A stretch of DNA of 64,000 nucleotides from Vespula vulgaris (Eukaryota; Arthropoda; Insecta; Hymenoptera; Vespidae): the NCBI RefSeq assembly GCF_905475345.1, contig NC_066590.1, forward strand, positions 5,966,001 through 6,030,000, in the 5' to 3' direction. Numbering within the stretch: position 1 is the first letter of the stretch; every line of letters begins with the position of its first letter. Positions 24,605-36,827 of the stretch are shown in pieces. The position numbers and the translations under genes are program-made. The notes beneath the pieces are model-generated. The model searched no databases. It worked only from the letters and a program-made list of their open reading frames with translations, and was not told the DNA's origin.

Positions 24605-25670
24605 GGTGTTTTTTAAATTTGGACACTTAAATATATGTTATATGATATTTAACATTGTTTAGGCAAAAAGCTTCAGAAAAATATTTCAAAATATTACATG
24701 ATGCCTCTCATTTTCGAAACACTATTAAATACGCTTAATAAAATATTGATAAGTAAATATTCCCGTTAATAATTCTAGAAATATTTCTAACACGCTCTTT
24801 TATATCTTCTTTGTGTTTTATTATTTTAAATATTTATTAAATGTGTGTGTATATATATACATACATACACGTGTGTATAGTTTTATATAAATACGAGGAG
24901 ATTAAGGAAGATGAATTATGAATTTCACTAATGTTCGTGGCTTGTGATAAAAGATGATCGATGAAAGAGCCGTATGCTAACCTCGCGAAGTTAAGTAAAT
25001 TAACGTCATTAAACGTGAACTTTATTTTTTCTTTAAACTAAATAGGAAAATATCAAGAGCATTTTTAAACTTTTCTTTAAGCTCGCATCATCTTGTCAAA
25101 TTTAAACGCAGCGAACGTATCCTTCTTTATTTTTCGTCGTTTCGTGATAACTGCAGAACTACTCCGCACATTTGCCAGGTAAAATGGTTTCCGTTTTTCG
25201 CCGTATTCCCTTATCGGAAATCTTCGTAAAAACCGTCGAGAGCGACGTCGTTGAGAACTCGAACTTCCCGACGGAATGTGCCTTTAATATTCGAATTTTC
25301 GCACGAACCAGTTGACATTTAAGCTTGACTTTCATAAAACCATTATTCTCGCAAACGACGTTATCACTCTTTTACGATTTCATCATTCGAAAAACAAACG
25401 GATAATAAGCATCGCGTTCGAGGGAAAATGAAAGAAAGCTTATTGTCTCTGTGCTTTCGCTCTACTAATTTATGCACGCTATAATGTATATCCTATTGGA
25501 AAAGAAGAGGGAGAAGATATCAGCGGTAGTAAAGACCTTAATTAGTAGAACGTATTATTGACGGTACTCCTTTAGTCATGAAAGAGTTATCGTATGAAGA
25601 AGTGATATTTCTGTGGGTCTTAGGTCGGTGTTCTATTTTTATTATTAAAACGTTAAAACGAGCGGCATAA

Positions 25671-25674
<4 letters not shown>

Positions 25675-25717
<43 letters not shown>
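25675..25717. repeat. (TA)n microsatellite
   Basis: A perfect TA dinucleotide run of about 43 bp, read directly. Confidence 0.9.
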
Positions 25718-25719
<2 letters not shown>

Positions 25720-28700
25720 GCACTTTCCTGTCCTCGACTATGCATCTTTCATTGTTTAGAAATTGTTCCGTCTTATCGGGTTATCGGTACACGTCATTTA
25801 AAATTATAGAATTAAAAAATATAAAGATTTTTTACGAACAAAACTCACGGTACAGAAGAAATCCAAGTCGGTATAGAGAAAAGCGAAGATTGTTTTCCGA
25901 TAGTCGGGAGGAGCTTTTGAAAATTAGCATACGTCGAATCGGAATTGCAAATCAACAAGGAACGAAGACGGACGTCGACATATATATATATACACACACA
26001 CATATATATACATATTGTGCAACGTGTTTCGCTCGCTGTTCTTCGATATGGCTGTTACTATTCTCTTGAAAGAAGAAAGAAACGGACAGATAAATAGAGA
26101 AAAAGAGAAAGAAAAAGAAAAATAGAAAGAGAAAAAGAAAGAGAAAGAGGAAGAAGTAGAAGAAAAATAAGAGGTACGCTTCGATTCTTCGTTGTTCAAT
26201 CGTTCCTTTCTTTCGTTTCTGACTTACTTCGCTCGTTATTCGCAAGGAAAAGAAGGGGTGGCTCGAGGATGCGAAAGGTCACACGCCAACCAGATGGACA
26301 GCCGATAGAGACTCGACCTGGCTTCTTTCTTCGTAAAACGGGTCAGAGCTCACTCACGCGGTCAGGAAGTGACGCGCCATAGTGCCGTGCTGCGCGAATC
26401 GCATCGCACGAATTCCTCCTTCTCTAAAGAAAGAACCTATGAACTTTGCTCTATTATCCTTGTCTTCTAACCTTCTTTTACAGTGGCATCAATGAATATC
26501 GTAGAGTAACCTGTAGGATAGAAACGATGTAATAAGATTACGTATTACGCGATAAAAATTACATTAGTTGTCTAATTGATTACATTCCGAGTTATACAAT
26601 AGCTCAGAATTATTAGAGAATTTTTCTTTCTTCCTTTCTTTTTTTTTTTCTTTGGAGAAAAATAAAAATGTCCCTGCAGGAAATATCAAAATCTGTTTCA
26701 GAACAAACACGAAACGGATGAGACGATAGCGATCTTATTGACTGAAATCACGAGAAGGCATAAACGTAGGTCAACGCGCTGCTTCTTTACGAAAGAAAAA
26801 CGTCGAAAGATTTAAGGATCGAGCCACTTTGCTATCCGAGCGATTGCAAATTGTAAGCGACGGCAGCATATAAATTATTTTTCTCTTTTTTGAAGTTAGT
26901 TTACAGCGAACCTTTGAAACAAGAACGCGGAACGAAAAGAACGGTCAATCGAAAGCGTTCCTTCTCTTCCTCTCTCTCTCTATTTCTCTCTCCCTCTCTC
27001 TCCCTCTCTTTTTATATATATGCATGCGTGTTCGCGCGCGATCGCGTGTCCAGCATTAACATCTCTTATATGTGTCCCGAGTGTTAATGCGATATCCAAA
27101 CAGTAGAGGCCAAGGTTACACGTTAGATGGTCGCTTCGAGTTCTCATAGAAAAATTCTATTTCTTCTACCGTTTGCAGAAGAGCAAACGAATAATTCAAA
27201 AATATAAAATGTTTTACAGATCCGGTCGTGGAGACATCTACGAAACGAGGCAATATTTCTTTCGAAGGCTTATTTATTTTCGACGTTGCCTTCAATTAGA
27301 AATGCGTATCACGAAGCAAACATTAGCACATTGAAATTAAATTTATCGATCCTGCGTCTTTTAACATCGTCACGTTTCAAGATTGTGTACTAACTAAGAT
27401 ACTTATACGATATTATTAAAGAAACGGGACATTCACGCAGTTTGCTTATCATTATTAAACATTTTCATCGATAACACATAACGTTGGTAAAGCGTAAGAA
27501 AATCGCAGTTTATCATCGAGTTAAAAGACACCTACAAAAATATCGCTTGTATCATAGATGAATGTTATTATTTTTATACCTTATAAAATATCAAAATCAT
27601 AGCTAGCGTTTTTTATTTAAATGAATTTCGCATGTCAGGCGAGCGGTTTTGTTATTCTTACGAATTCATTACTATTCTTTTTCCTTGCAGTGAGCATTTA
27701 AAAACTACCAAGATTATTATCATCGTATTGATCTCCCGAATAAAGTAAATGTAATTGAAATATTCGGTAAAAATTGCTTTTCTTTTTAAGGAAATTGCTA
27801 TTATCTTTCTCATATATAAATTATCGCTATAGAAAGGAAACTTTATAACAACTTTATCTTTCCGAAGATGACGTCTGCTGTGCTATTAAAATGTATAACG
27901 ACAGAATCTCTTTGTCAAGGAAGAGTGTAATTTCCGTAACTTTAACGACTATAATTACTTTTCTTTTTAATTTCCCTTGAGATTACTTTCTTCTATACTA
28001 TGGTTGCTTCTTCCTACGCAATTTTCTAAAGACCGAAAAGATAAAAAAATCGAGACCGTGCTGCTATCTATCGAAAACTTTTCGAAGTTATAACGATCAT
28101 TGAGTATTTTTTTAAGAAGTTCCCTACCTTTACGATTATCATTTATATTCATTAATGATAAAACAGCATGATAAAACAGTATGATAAAACAGTACAAAGA
28201 AATTATTCAAACGATATCTATTATCTATATATAGGAGAATAAACAAAAATAAATATATGTATATCATAAACTCTGTGATCTAACTCAATTGCTTTACAGA
28301 ATTATATTAAAATATATTCAAACGACTAATATATAATATAATATAATGTAAAAGTATATAATCCAAAATATATAAATAATAGTTCAATTTAATCCATAGC
28401 GAATGTACTGCTCGTTCTACGAGAGAAAATATTTAAAAACGCATTAAAATATTCAAAAAATATAAAAGAATTATAATTAATACATTTGAACAAAACCCTA
28501 TCCTAATTTAATAAATAAATCGAAAAAAAACAAAAAACAAAAAATCATTCACGAGTATATTTCCGAAAAAATGATTGAATAATCAGAAGGACTTAAAAAT
28601 TTACTTATTGCTTAAGAAGTTCTGCGATGGCTCCAAAACACTCGTCCCTGATTTAGATCGAAATTGAGGATGCATGATTCGTAGTTGGTTGAAAATGGAG

Positions 28701-29631
28701 TAGGTCGATGTCAAAGTTAGTCGAAATCCTCTTTAATGATGCACTGACTCTATTACGGGATAGTTATTTTTTTAACGGACGGTCACTGAAGTTAATTCGC
28801 GAAAATCTATTGTTTTTTATAAATATAGTCTGTGCGACTATTAAAAAAGCAAGAAACTTTGCGATCAAACACTGACTCTAACGACAGCATTGCACGCAGT
28901 CGATGCAAAAACACTTATTGTTTAAATCGCGAAACGCGAACGAACAAGCACTGCTTCTACTTCGCAATATTTTTAATTTAGCGATACATCATCGCTTCGC
29001 ACACAGTTGCAATGATATTCTGAAACAGAAAAATTAAAACAAAATTATTAATATCATTGTTATAATAATAAACTGTATAAATTAATGACGAAATGTATGA
29101 TATAAAAGTATACATACTTTAAGACTTCGTTGATACTTGTAGAAAAGATATCCTAGATCTGCGACGTTTACTCTTCGAAATACAGAGGAAAACTGATCCA
29201 ATAACAATCAAAGTCAATTAGAGATGTATGTGTGTTGACCTTCACAAAGCCAGCGACCGCTAGATTAACTTTAAAAGTACTGAAATATTACAATAAAATT
29301 ATTTTATATTTAATGCACGTTCCGAGCTATGTAATATTTAAACGAATGTAGTATTGTTCAAATATTAATTTACTATACTTCGTGTATATTAAAGATTGTT
29401 TAAATAATTAGAAAATTATCATATAAAGTATTAATTTCTAAGTTTTCTAAGCTTTCACGTTTAGAAAAGTGGAGCTTCGATGTTCACTCCTCGAAGTATA
29501 AAAGAAAATTAACGCGACAATCGTCGAAGTCCTTCAAAAGTTCTTGAATTTATTGACATTACGAATTGTTAATATTACGAGCTACGTAATGTTTTCTTGA
29601 ATGTATCATTGTTTAAGTATTAGTTTATTGT

Positions 29632-29772
29632 ATGTTACGAAGGACAAAAACAAAAAAACTGCTTCGTATTAGTCATCGTATCTCATCGGTATGTTTATAG
29701 TATTTTACGAAGTACGAAAACAAAAAAAAACTGCTTTGTATTAGTCATCGTATCTCATCGATATGTTTATGG
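29632..29772. repeat. Tandem duplication, 72-bp unit
   Basis: Two adjacent copies share ACTGCTT(C/T)GTATTAGTCATC followed by GTATCTCATCG and ATGTTTAT, with offset 72 bp between matching positions (29671 versus 29743). The differences are a few substitutions and poly-A length. A more diverged duplication of nearby sequence also exists (about 29321-29375 versus 29577-29633). Confidence 0.8.
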
Positions 29773-31207
29773 TCACGTAATATATATAATATTTAGGTAT
29801 TCTTTTCCTACTTATAATTATTTTTATTGTAATATTTAAATATTATATATTATTATTACAGTAGTAGTAATAACAATAGTAATAATATAAAATAGACCAT
29901 TTTTATGGGAAAATCACAGAAAAAAGTAATGCTAGGAGTTTTACCTTATAAATAGTATGAAATGTTGCTGAATTCAGAAGCCCTTAATATAATATATTAA
30001 TAATTGCAATTCTCTCTTTCATTTGACCAGATGTCGAAGAACCTTCAAAGCTGCAATTTTCTTCTATCCTAATTAAGAAGAAAATAATGTAAAACATAAA
30101 CTTGTATATTCAATTTACATTCTGATATAAAGACATTTCTATGACTTGATTAGAAATATCTGTTACAAATATCAGTCGAGTAGCAATTAAATGTTCAAAA
30201 AACAGATTTTAAAACATTCATGTATGTCTAACTTTCTTCATCTAACATATTTCTATTTCATATTAAATAGTCTTCTGATTTCTAAAATTCTAGCTTCATA
30301 AATATCTCTTTTCTTTTTATAGAAATATAATTTTAATGTCTAAGGAGTCTTGGTTTTTAAAAGTAAACTATAATAAAATTTAAATTCAAAAAAAAAAAAA
30401 GAAAAGATATAAGGAGAATCTTATGAACTTATATCTTAATAATTATCTTATTATATAATTATGAATAAGTATTACCGCCAATTAAGCAATAATATTTAAT
30501 TAATAATTATGCCTTAAAACTAGCATGCTTTATAACTATTATTTGAATGTGTGAAAAATTTTATGCCTTATATAGTACTTACATTTGTAATTACAATAAA
30601 AGTAATATTACCTTCTCGAGTTTCACCACATAAAAGATATTACGTAGAGAAACATACATTATATAAGAGCATATCATTTTTGTATAATATAATAATGAAA
30701 ACTTTTAATATTAAAATATTAAATGATAATGAAATAAACAAATATCTTACTTCTAAGACACATTTTTGCCAACCAATCAAAAAGAGAAATTCAAATTTCT
30801 TTCTGAGCTGCACTTGTTGCATTCAAAATATTTTCATTCCATGAATAAAAGGAATTATAGAGCAATATCAAAATATAGTGAAAAGGCAAAAATCTAAATA
30901 TTAATAAATAATAAATAGCATTAAAGAATGATAAAAAAATTCTTAATCTTATTAAACTATTGAATCACTTAATTGCGCGTAATACATACGTATGACAGTT
31001 TCGATATATAAAAGACATGCATTTATTTAATAATAATTATAGAGAACAGTAAAGTATATGAATTAATTGTTAAAAACTGTTGGAATAAAGTAATTAATGA
31101 ATAATTGTCAGTACATACCTTGAAATTCGATTGGAACGAAAGGAACGAACTGCGGAGTTACAGAAAACGCTAGTTTAAGGAAGAACTAACAGGCGCGAAC
31201 TTGAGAG

Positions 31208-31857
31208 CCAATCAGCGTTAAGGAAACATTTAAATTTTTCGAAATAATTTTCCTTTGTGTAGCCATGATAATTTTCTGAAACAAATCGAAAAATTATGTT
31301 AAATTAATGTTATTAAAACATTTTTTAGGTTTTACACAATGTTATTATTAATTTTATAATTTGTCGAATATATTACTCGATACGTATATGATATATTAAA
31401 ACTAATTTTCCTTATTAAAAATACATAAGACTTGTAAGAACACATAAAAAAGAAATTAAAATTTATTATATTCCTAAAATATATATTTTTTATCGTAGAT
31501 TACAACCTATAATTGATATTATTCAAAACAAAAGTAATAAAATTGCGATGACAGAATTGAGGTTACTTTTATGTGTTTTTATCTATTACAACAGAATAAT
31601 AACTTATTTTTACCTTTTCATGAAAGTTGATAATAGCACTATTAACGTTAATTAGCACAGAACATTAGAAGAGATTTATAATTCACTTTTAAATAATGAT
31701 CACTTCGTTTATCACGACGTACAATCAACAAAGACTAAACGGAGACTGCGCCGTATCTAAAATGTGAACTGCTTTTATATGGGAACGAAAGTTAGATTGA
31801 CAGCCAATCAGAACGCGGAAATTATATTTTAGACAGCCAATCAGAATTGCGGAAATT
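31208..31857. promoter_or_regulatory. CCAAT-box cluster, probable promoter elements
   Basis: GCCAATCAG occurs three times: CCAAT at 31208-31212, 31804-31808 and 31837-31841. The last two are inside a 33-bp tandem repeat whose units both read CAGCCAATCAGAA followed by GCGGAAATT. Such elements are typical NF-Y sites of promoters. The right pair lies about 530 bp upstream of the POLG ATG and could serve POLG, a divergent minus-strand transcript, or both. Confidence 0.45.
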
Positions 31858-32365
31858 TCCGTCTGATTTTCTTTGCTTTATAAATGAATTATATTACACT
31901 AACTACAGTAAAATTATAAAATTAAAATTATAAAATAAAATAAAAAATTAAAATTATAAAATAAAATTAAAAATTAAAATTATATGTAAAAAATGGAAAT
32001 AAATTTGTCATACAAAAGGATAAATAATTTCTAGATGAATATATTCCCTAGATATATGTGAGCTTCTCTCCATGCAGCCAACTTTATAATTTAATTTCAT
32101 GAAAGAAAATTTGTATATAAGTTATTTGCGACTGCAAATTTACTCATATATATTAGTGAAGCTTTCGATACAAGTTTAATATAATATTTTATATAATTGT
32201 TGTGATCCGATATTATCGTAAGTATTTTTAAGATAATATCATTCAATTACTTTATTAATATATAGGTAAGAAACTCGCTCTTCAAATTTTTTCATAACTT
32301 CTTGTCACGTGTTAAAAGTAGTTATATATTCTAGAAAAAGTATTAGGCTGCGAACACGTTTTAAA

Positions 32366-35300
32366 ATGCGGTTAAAAATACGTCTTATTCACATTTGCAT
32401 AAGGCATAAGTGCACCAGTATTAAGACAGATACACGATATCTTAAAAAAATTGTCAAAAAAAGATTCATTTTACATAACAAAAAGTTGGAAAATTGTAAA
32501 GTTAGTAGTAGTATTGCCTCAACCTCTAATAATGTAACTATTAATACCATTGAGTCTCCTTACGATCAAAGTAATTCCAACTTCTCACTATTATCTTCAA
32601 ATAAAGAAGATCCAGATATATCTAAGAAATATTATGTTGCAAATGAACCTAAAATACCTGACAATTTTGAACAAGCATTTTTACTTCCCTTTATGAAATC
32701 AAATTCTTCATCGCAAAGTGCAAATAATGATTATAATAACGAATATAAGGAAGATATACAAGAGGAAAGTACAAACCAAACTATAAATAACAATAACAAT
32801 GACAGTATCAATAACATTACTAGATTTAATGAAATTAATATGCAAATGCTTTCTAAACCACTGCATGAGCATTTGTTTAATAAAAGTGAAAATCATGTAC
32901 GTCTTTCTCAAGAAGCAATAGAAAGTATAAAAAAGAATTTACATAATTACGGAATAAATACAGAAGAAGTAAAAGCAATACCAGACGTTGATATACGTTT
33001 ACCTCCTTTGAAAGGAAAGGACTTGGAAGAACATTTTTATAATATTGCTATAGAACAAACTGCACCTTATCTAAAGATTATAAATAACATTATTACAAAG
33101 ATACCTGAAATACCTTCAAAGTGGTTGTTGCAGAAAGGTTGGACTAGATATACTAGTGATGGTGCAGAAAGTGTAAATTATCCTTTAGAAGATGGAATGA
33201 TTTTAGATGTAGAGGTTTGTGTAAAAGAAGGTCCATTACCAACAATAGCTACAGCTGTTACTGAAAAAGCATGGTATGGATGGGTTTCGCCAATTCTTAT
33301 AGAAAATGTAAAAGGTAATTTTGGTACTAATTATTTTACTCCAAATATGTTGATTCCTGTAGAAAGTGATGCAGATGAATGTGGTATAAAATTAAATAAT
33401 TTTCATAAAAAACCAAAGATTATTATAGGCCATAATGTTTCATATGATAGAGCAAGAATAAAAGAACAATATTGGTTAAATTCTACTGGAACACGTTTTG
33501 TAGATACAATGTCATTACATGTATGTATTAGTGGACTTAATAGTTATCAGAGAGCAATTCTAAAAAGTGAAAAACAAAATAGTTCTACTGAGAAATGGTT
33601 GAACTATACTTCAACAAACAGTTTGAGTGAAGTACATAAACTTTATTGCGGAGAATATATCAGCAAAGAACAAAGAAATATATTTGTAGAAGGAACTTTA
33701 GATGACATAAAAAAACAATTTAATGATTTAATGTCTTATTGTGCTTCTGATGTACAAGCTACACACAATGTCTTTTGTAAATTATTTCCAATCTTTCAAG
33801 AAAGATTTCCACACCCTGTTACATTTAGTGGAATATTAGAGCTTAGTTGTACATATCTTCCAGTGAATTCCAATTGGCAAAGATATTTAGAAGAAGCAGA
33901 GTCTACTTATGAAGATTTAAATTATGAATCTAAGGTTATACTCACTAAAAGAGCAAATACTGTTTGTAAATTAATGCATAATGAAAAATATAAAGAAGAT
34001 TTATGGATGTGGGATCAAGATTGGAGTACTCAAAATATTAAGATGAAAGCTTCTTTGTCCAATATAAAGCTACAAGAAAGAAAAAAGGAAGAAAATAATA
34101 ATAAAGAAATTAATGATGTAAGTTTAAAGCCATATTCAGAAGATGAGGATGAAGAGGAGGATCCCTTGCAAAAAGAATTTTCTTATCTAGAAGAAACAAA
34201 ATATTTGTTACCAGTTAAAATACCATATATGGCTGGATATCCTGCTTGGTACAGAAAACTTTGTCCTAAAAAAACTGAAAATGAGGATGAGAATTGGGAA
34301 CCTGGACCACAACATATAAGTACTTCTATGCAGATTACTCCAAAACTTTTAAACTTAACATGGGAAAATTATCCTTTGCATTATATTAAGGAACATGGTT
34401 GGGGTATATTAGTACCATATAATAATGATCTGGATATTGAAACTAAATTACCTCTAAAACAACTATTAAATCAATGTCCATTATCAAAATCAACTAATCA
34501 TGAAGGTTCTACAGATGATACAATGTTAATACTAGATAAAGAAGTAGAAAAAGATATTTACAAAACAGAATTTTGGAGGAACAAGAAAAAAAGTACAACA
34601 GATTATAATACAAAGTACAAAGGTACTGGAATTTGGTGCGATATTATTTTAGATAATTGTTGTTATTTCTTCAAATTACCACATAAAGATGGTATTAACT
34701 TCAATGTTGGTAATCCCTTGGCTAAAGATTTTTTAAACAAGTTTTCAGATAATGTACTTGCTGGATTAGATTCAAGTGCTACACAAATTTTAAAAATAGC
34801 AAGAAAAATATCTTATTGGAGAAACAACAGAGATAGGATCATGTCCCAACTTGTTGTCTGGTTTGAAAAGCATTGTTTGCCAAGTAGTTTAAAGAAATAC
34901 AACACACAATTTGGTGCAATAGTTCCACAAGTAGTTGTCTGTGGAACATTAACAAGACGAGCAGTAGAACCCACATGGATGACTGCTTCTAATGCACACG
35001 TCGAGCGTATAGGTTCTGAATTACGATCCATGGTACAAGCTCCACCAGGATATAACATAGTTGGTGCTGATGTTGACAGTCAAGAATTATGGATTGCATC
35101 AATTATTGGAGATGCATATTATAAGAAATTGCATGGAGCAACACCTTTTGGATGGATGACTTTAATAGGCAACAAATCAAATGGAACAGATATGCATAGT
35201 GTTACTGCAAAAGCTGTAGGAATATCTAGAGATCATGCAAAAATTATCAATTATGCAAGAATTTATGGTGCTGGACAAAAGTTTGCTGAAAGGTTGTTAA

Positions 35301-36082
35301 AACAGTTTAATCCTACAATGAAAGAAAGTGATGCTGCTTTTAAATCTCGAAAAATGTTTGCTTTGACAAAGGGTAAAAAAATATATACATTGAAATCTGA
35401 ATATATTAATGAAGATTTTGAAGATAAACAATATACATCATTTGAAGCAATGAAGATAGCAAAAGCTTTTCAAAAATCACTTATGGAAATGTTTAACAAA
35501 AGTAAATGGATTGATGGTTCAGAATCAGCAATGTTTAATAGACTTGAAGAAATAGCTTGTAGTCCTACTCCTGTAACGCCATTTTTAAATTGTAGGCTTA
35601 GTCGAGCATTAGAATGTGATGAAGAAAAATATTTACCAACTAAAATTAATTGGGTAGTACAAAGTGGTGCAGTTGATTTTCTACATTTAATGTTAGTTTC
35701 AATGAGATGGTTGATGCAAGATAATGTAAGGTTTTGTCTTTCTTTTCATGACGAAGTAAGATATTTAGTTCCATCGCGGTACAAATACAATGCTGCTCTC
35801 GCAATGCACATAACAAATCTTATGACAAGATCTTTCTGTGCTTTGAGGCTTGGTATGAACGATTTACCGATGTCAGTAGCTTTTTTTGCATCTGTAGAAG
35901 TAGATACGGTTCTTCGAAAAGAATCGATTCAAGATTGTAAAACACCATCAAATCCTCATGGACTTGAACATGGATATGGTATTCCTGTTGGAGAAAGTTT
36001 AGACATATATGCAGCATTGAAAAAATCTGGTGGATCTTTAGGATCGTGGCATCGAATAAAACGTGATAAGAAAAATACATAA
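32366..36082 (+). CDS. POLG: Mitochondrial DNA polymerase gamma, catalytic subunit
   Basis: This family-A polymerase replicates and proofreads mitochondrial DNA. The open frame is a single exon of 1238 aa from ATG 32366, close to vertebrate length; the frame extends 19 codons further upstream, but without an ATG. The basic N-terminus (MRLKIRLIHICIRHK) fits a mitochondrial presequence. Exonuclease motifs are LDVEV (Asp 281, Exo I), GHNVSYDRARIKEQY (from 355, Exo II) and YCASD (458, Exo III). Polymerase motifs are VGADVDSQELW (catalytic Asp 902, Pol A), RDHAKIINYARIYGAG (955, Pol B) and HDEVRY (1128, Pol C). All expected catalytic residues are present. The region between exonuclease and polymerase domains carries an acidic run (EDEDEEED), and an Asn-rich stretch lies near residues 130-150. 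Complete and very likely functional. Confidence 0.97.
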   Translation: MRLKIRLIHICIRHKCTSIKTDTRYLKKIVKKRFILHNKKLENCKVSSSIASTSNNVTINTIESPYDQSNSNFSLLSSNKEDPDISKKYYVANEPKIPDNFEQAFLLPFMKSNSSSQSANNDYNNEYKEDIQEESTNQTINNNNNDSINNITRFNEINMQMLSKPLHEHLFNKSENHVRLSQEAIESIKKNLHNYGINTEEVKAIPDVDIRLPPLKGKDLEEHFYNIAIEQTAPYLKIINNIITKIPEIPSKWLLQKGWTRYTSDGAESVNYPLEDGMILDVEVCVKEGPLPTIATAVTEKAWYGWVSPILIENVKGNFGTNYFTPNMLIPVESDADECGIKLNNFHKKPKIIIGHNVSYDRARIKEQYWLNSTGTRFVDTMSLHVCISGLNSYQRAILKSEKQNSSTEKWLNYTSTNSLSEVHKLYCGEYISKEQRNIFVEGTLDDIKKQFNDLMSYCASDVQATHNVFCKLFPIFQERFPHPVTFSGILELSCTYLPVNSNWQRYLEEAESTYEDLNYESKVILTKRANTVCKLMHNEKYKEDLWMWDQDWSTQNIKMKASLSNIKLQERKKEENNNKEINDVSLKPYSEDEDEEEDPLQKEFSYLEETKYLLPVKIPYMAGYPAWYRKLCPKKTENEDENWEPGPQHISTSMQITPKLLNLTWENYPLHYIKEHGWGILVPYNNDLDIETKLPLKQLLNQCPLSKSTNHEGSTDDTMLILDKEVEKDIYKTEFWRNKKKSTTDYNTKYKGTGIWCDIILDNCCYFFKLPHKDGINFNVGNPLAKDFLNKFSDNVLAGLDSSATQILKIARKISYWRNNRDRIMSQLVVWFEKHCLPSSLKKYNTQFGAIVPQVVVCGTLTRRAVEPTWMTASNAHVERIGSELRSMVQAPPGYNIVGADVDSQELWIASIIGDAYYKKLHGATPFGWMTLIGNKSNGTDMHSVTAKAVGISRDHAKIINYARIYGAGQKFAERLLKQFNPTMKESDAAFKSRKMFALTKGKKIYTLKSEYINEDFEDKQYTSFEAMKIAKAFQKSLMEMFNKSKWIDGSESAMFNRLEEIACSPTPVTPFLNCRLSRALECDEEKYLPTKINWVVQSGAVDFLHLMLVSMRWLMQDNVRFCLSFHDEVRYLVPSRYKYNAALAMHITNLMTRSFCALRLGMNDLPMSVAFFASVEVDTVLRKESIQDCKTPSNPHGLEHGYGIPVGESLDIYAALKKSGGSLGSWHRIKRDKKNT

Positions 36083-36256
36083 TGCGATAAAAAGAATACG
36101 CAAAATAATTTAATTCTATTTTAAACAAGTTTAAGTTAATAAAAATTCGATCGAATCGAAGTATTATATTTAGTTGTATTTTTAAACATGAATCTTATTT
36201 AATTATTATATTTTTGATACTATTGCAGTCGCCATTTATAGATTATCAGATTGAAA

Positions 36257-36827
36257 ATGTCAAAAACAACGAAACGTAAACATGTTGCGAAGGAAGTGGA
36301 GGATTTAAGTATTCCAACAAAATCTCAATCGATCGTCAAAGTTGTCGAATCGCGAGGTAACAATCTCCATGAGATTGTAAACTCAACTGGTGAACAGTAT
36401 CTTGTATCAATGCCAGTAAAGTTTAGGCGACATATTTGGATAAAAAGAGGAGACTTCGTATTAGTTGAACCCATTGCCGAAGGCGATAAAGTAAAAGCAG
36501 AGATAGTTAAGATATTAACACGAGTAAGTTTTCATTGAAGATATATACAATCAAATATATATAATACTAATAAATAAATACAATCAAAAATATATAATAC
36601 GATTATTTTTGCAGGAACACATAAAATGGTACCGTATACAGAAGTGTTGGCCATTGGAATTTGACGAAGTCTCGAGTAAAAAGCAGCCTGAAGAAACAAT
36701 GAAAGATAATAATGACGAAGAAGAAGATATGGAAAAAGAAGACCTTTTTGTAAATACAAATAGGATAATAACTTATGTTTCTGATAGATCAAGTGATTCG
36801 GACACGAGTTCCGATGGGTTCAACTAA
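36257..36827 (+). CDS. EIF1AD: EIF1AD, eIF1A-like OB-fold RNA-binding protein
   Basis: Two exons (36257-36523 and 36615-36827) joined in phase 0 give 159 aa, matching the family (about 165 aa). An S1/eIF1A-type OB fold spans roughly residues 25-100, with SIVKVVESRGNNLHEIV, YLVSMPVKFRRHIWIKRGDF and KAEIVKILTREHIKW visible. The N-terminus is basic (KTTKRKH). The C-terminus is acidic (NNDEEEDMEKED) and ends in a Ser/Asp tail. It is related to initiation factor eIF1A but is a distinct nuclear protein family (also called haponin). The start codon lies 174 bp after the POLG stop on the same strand, so its promoter is very short or overlaps the POLG 3' end. Confidence 0.93.

Larger units (their letters stand above)
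23936..28600. other. Long intergenic stretch, no coding gene found
   Basis: Frames here are short and mostly simple sequence. Landmarks are TA runs at 24564-24600 and 25675-25717, a perfect CRE palindrome TGACGTCA at 24247-24254, a purine tract at 26085-26170, and a GC-richer block at 26330-26420 that could be a promoter. CT-rich sequence lies at 26960-27012. No exon chain could be supported on either strand. Confidence 0.5.
28601..32365. other. Gene-poor region upstream of POLG with possible minus-strand non-coding exons
   Basis: No protein gene was recognised. On the minus strand several consensus splice sites line up: a donor after 31614, an acceptor before 31275 and a donor AAG|GTATGT after 31119. 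Separately, a donor after 29118 pairs with an acceptor TTTCAG before 29019. These could be exons of one or two long non-coding RNAs, since no frame longer than about 30 codons crosses them. The right end (31.7-32.3 kb) should contain the POLG promoter. A 72-bp tandem duplication at 29632-29772 and CCAAT elements are listed separately. Confidence 0.35.
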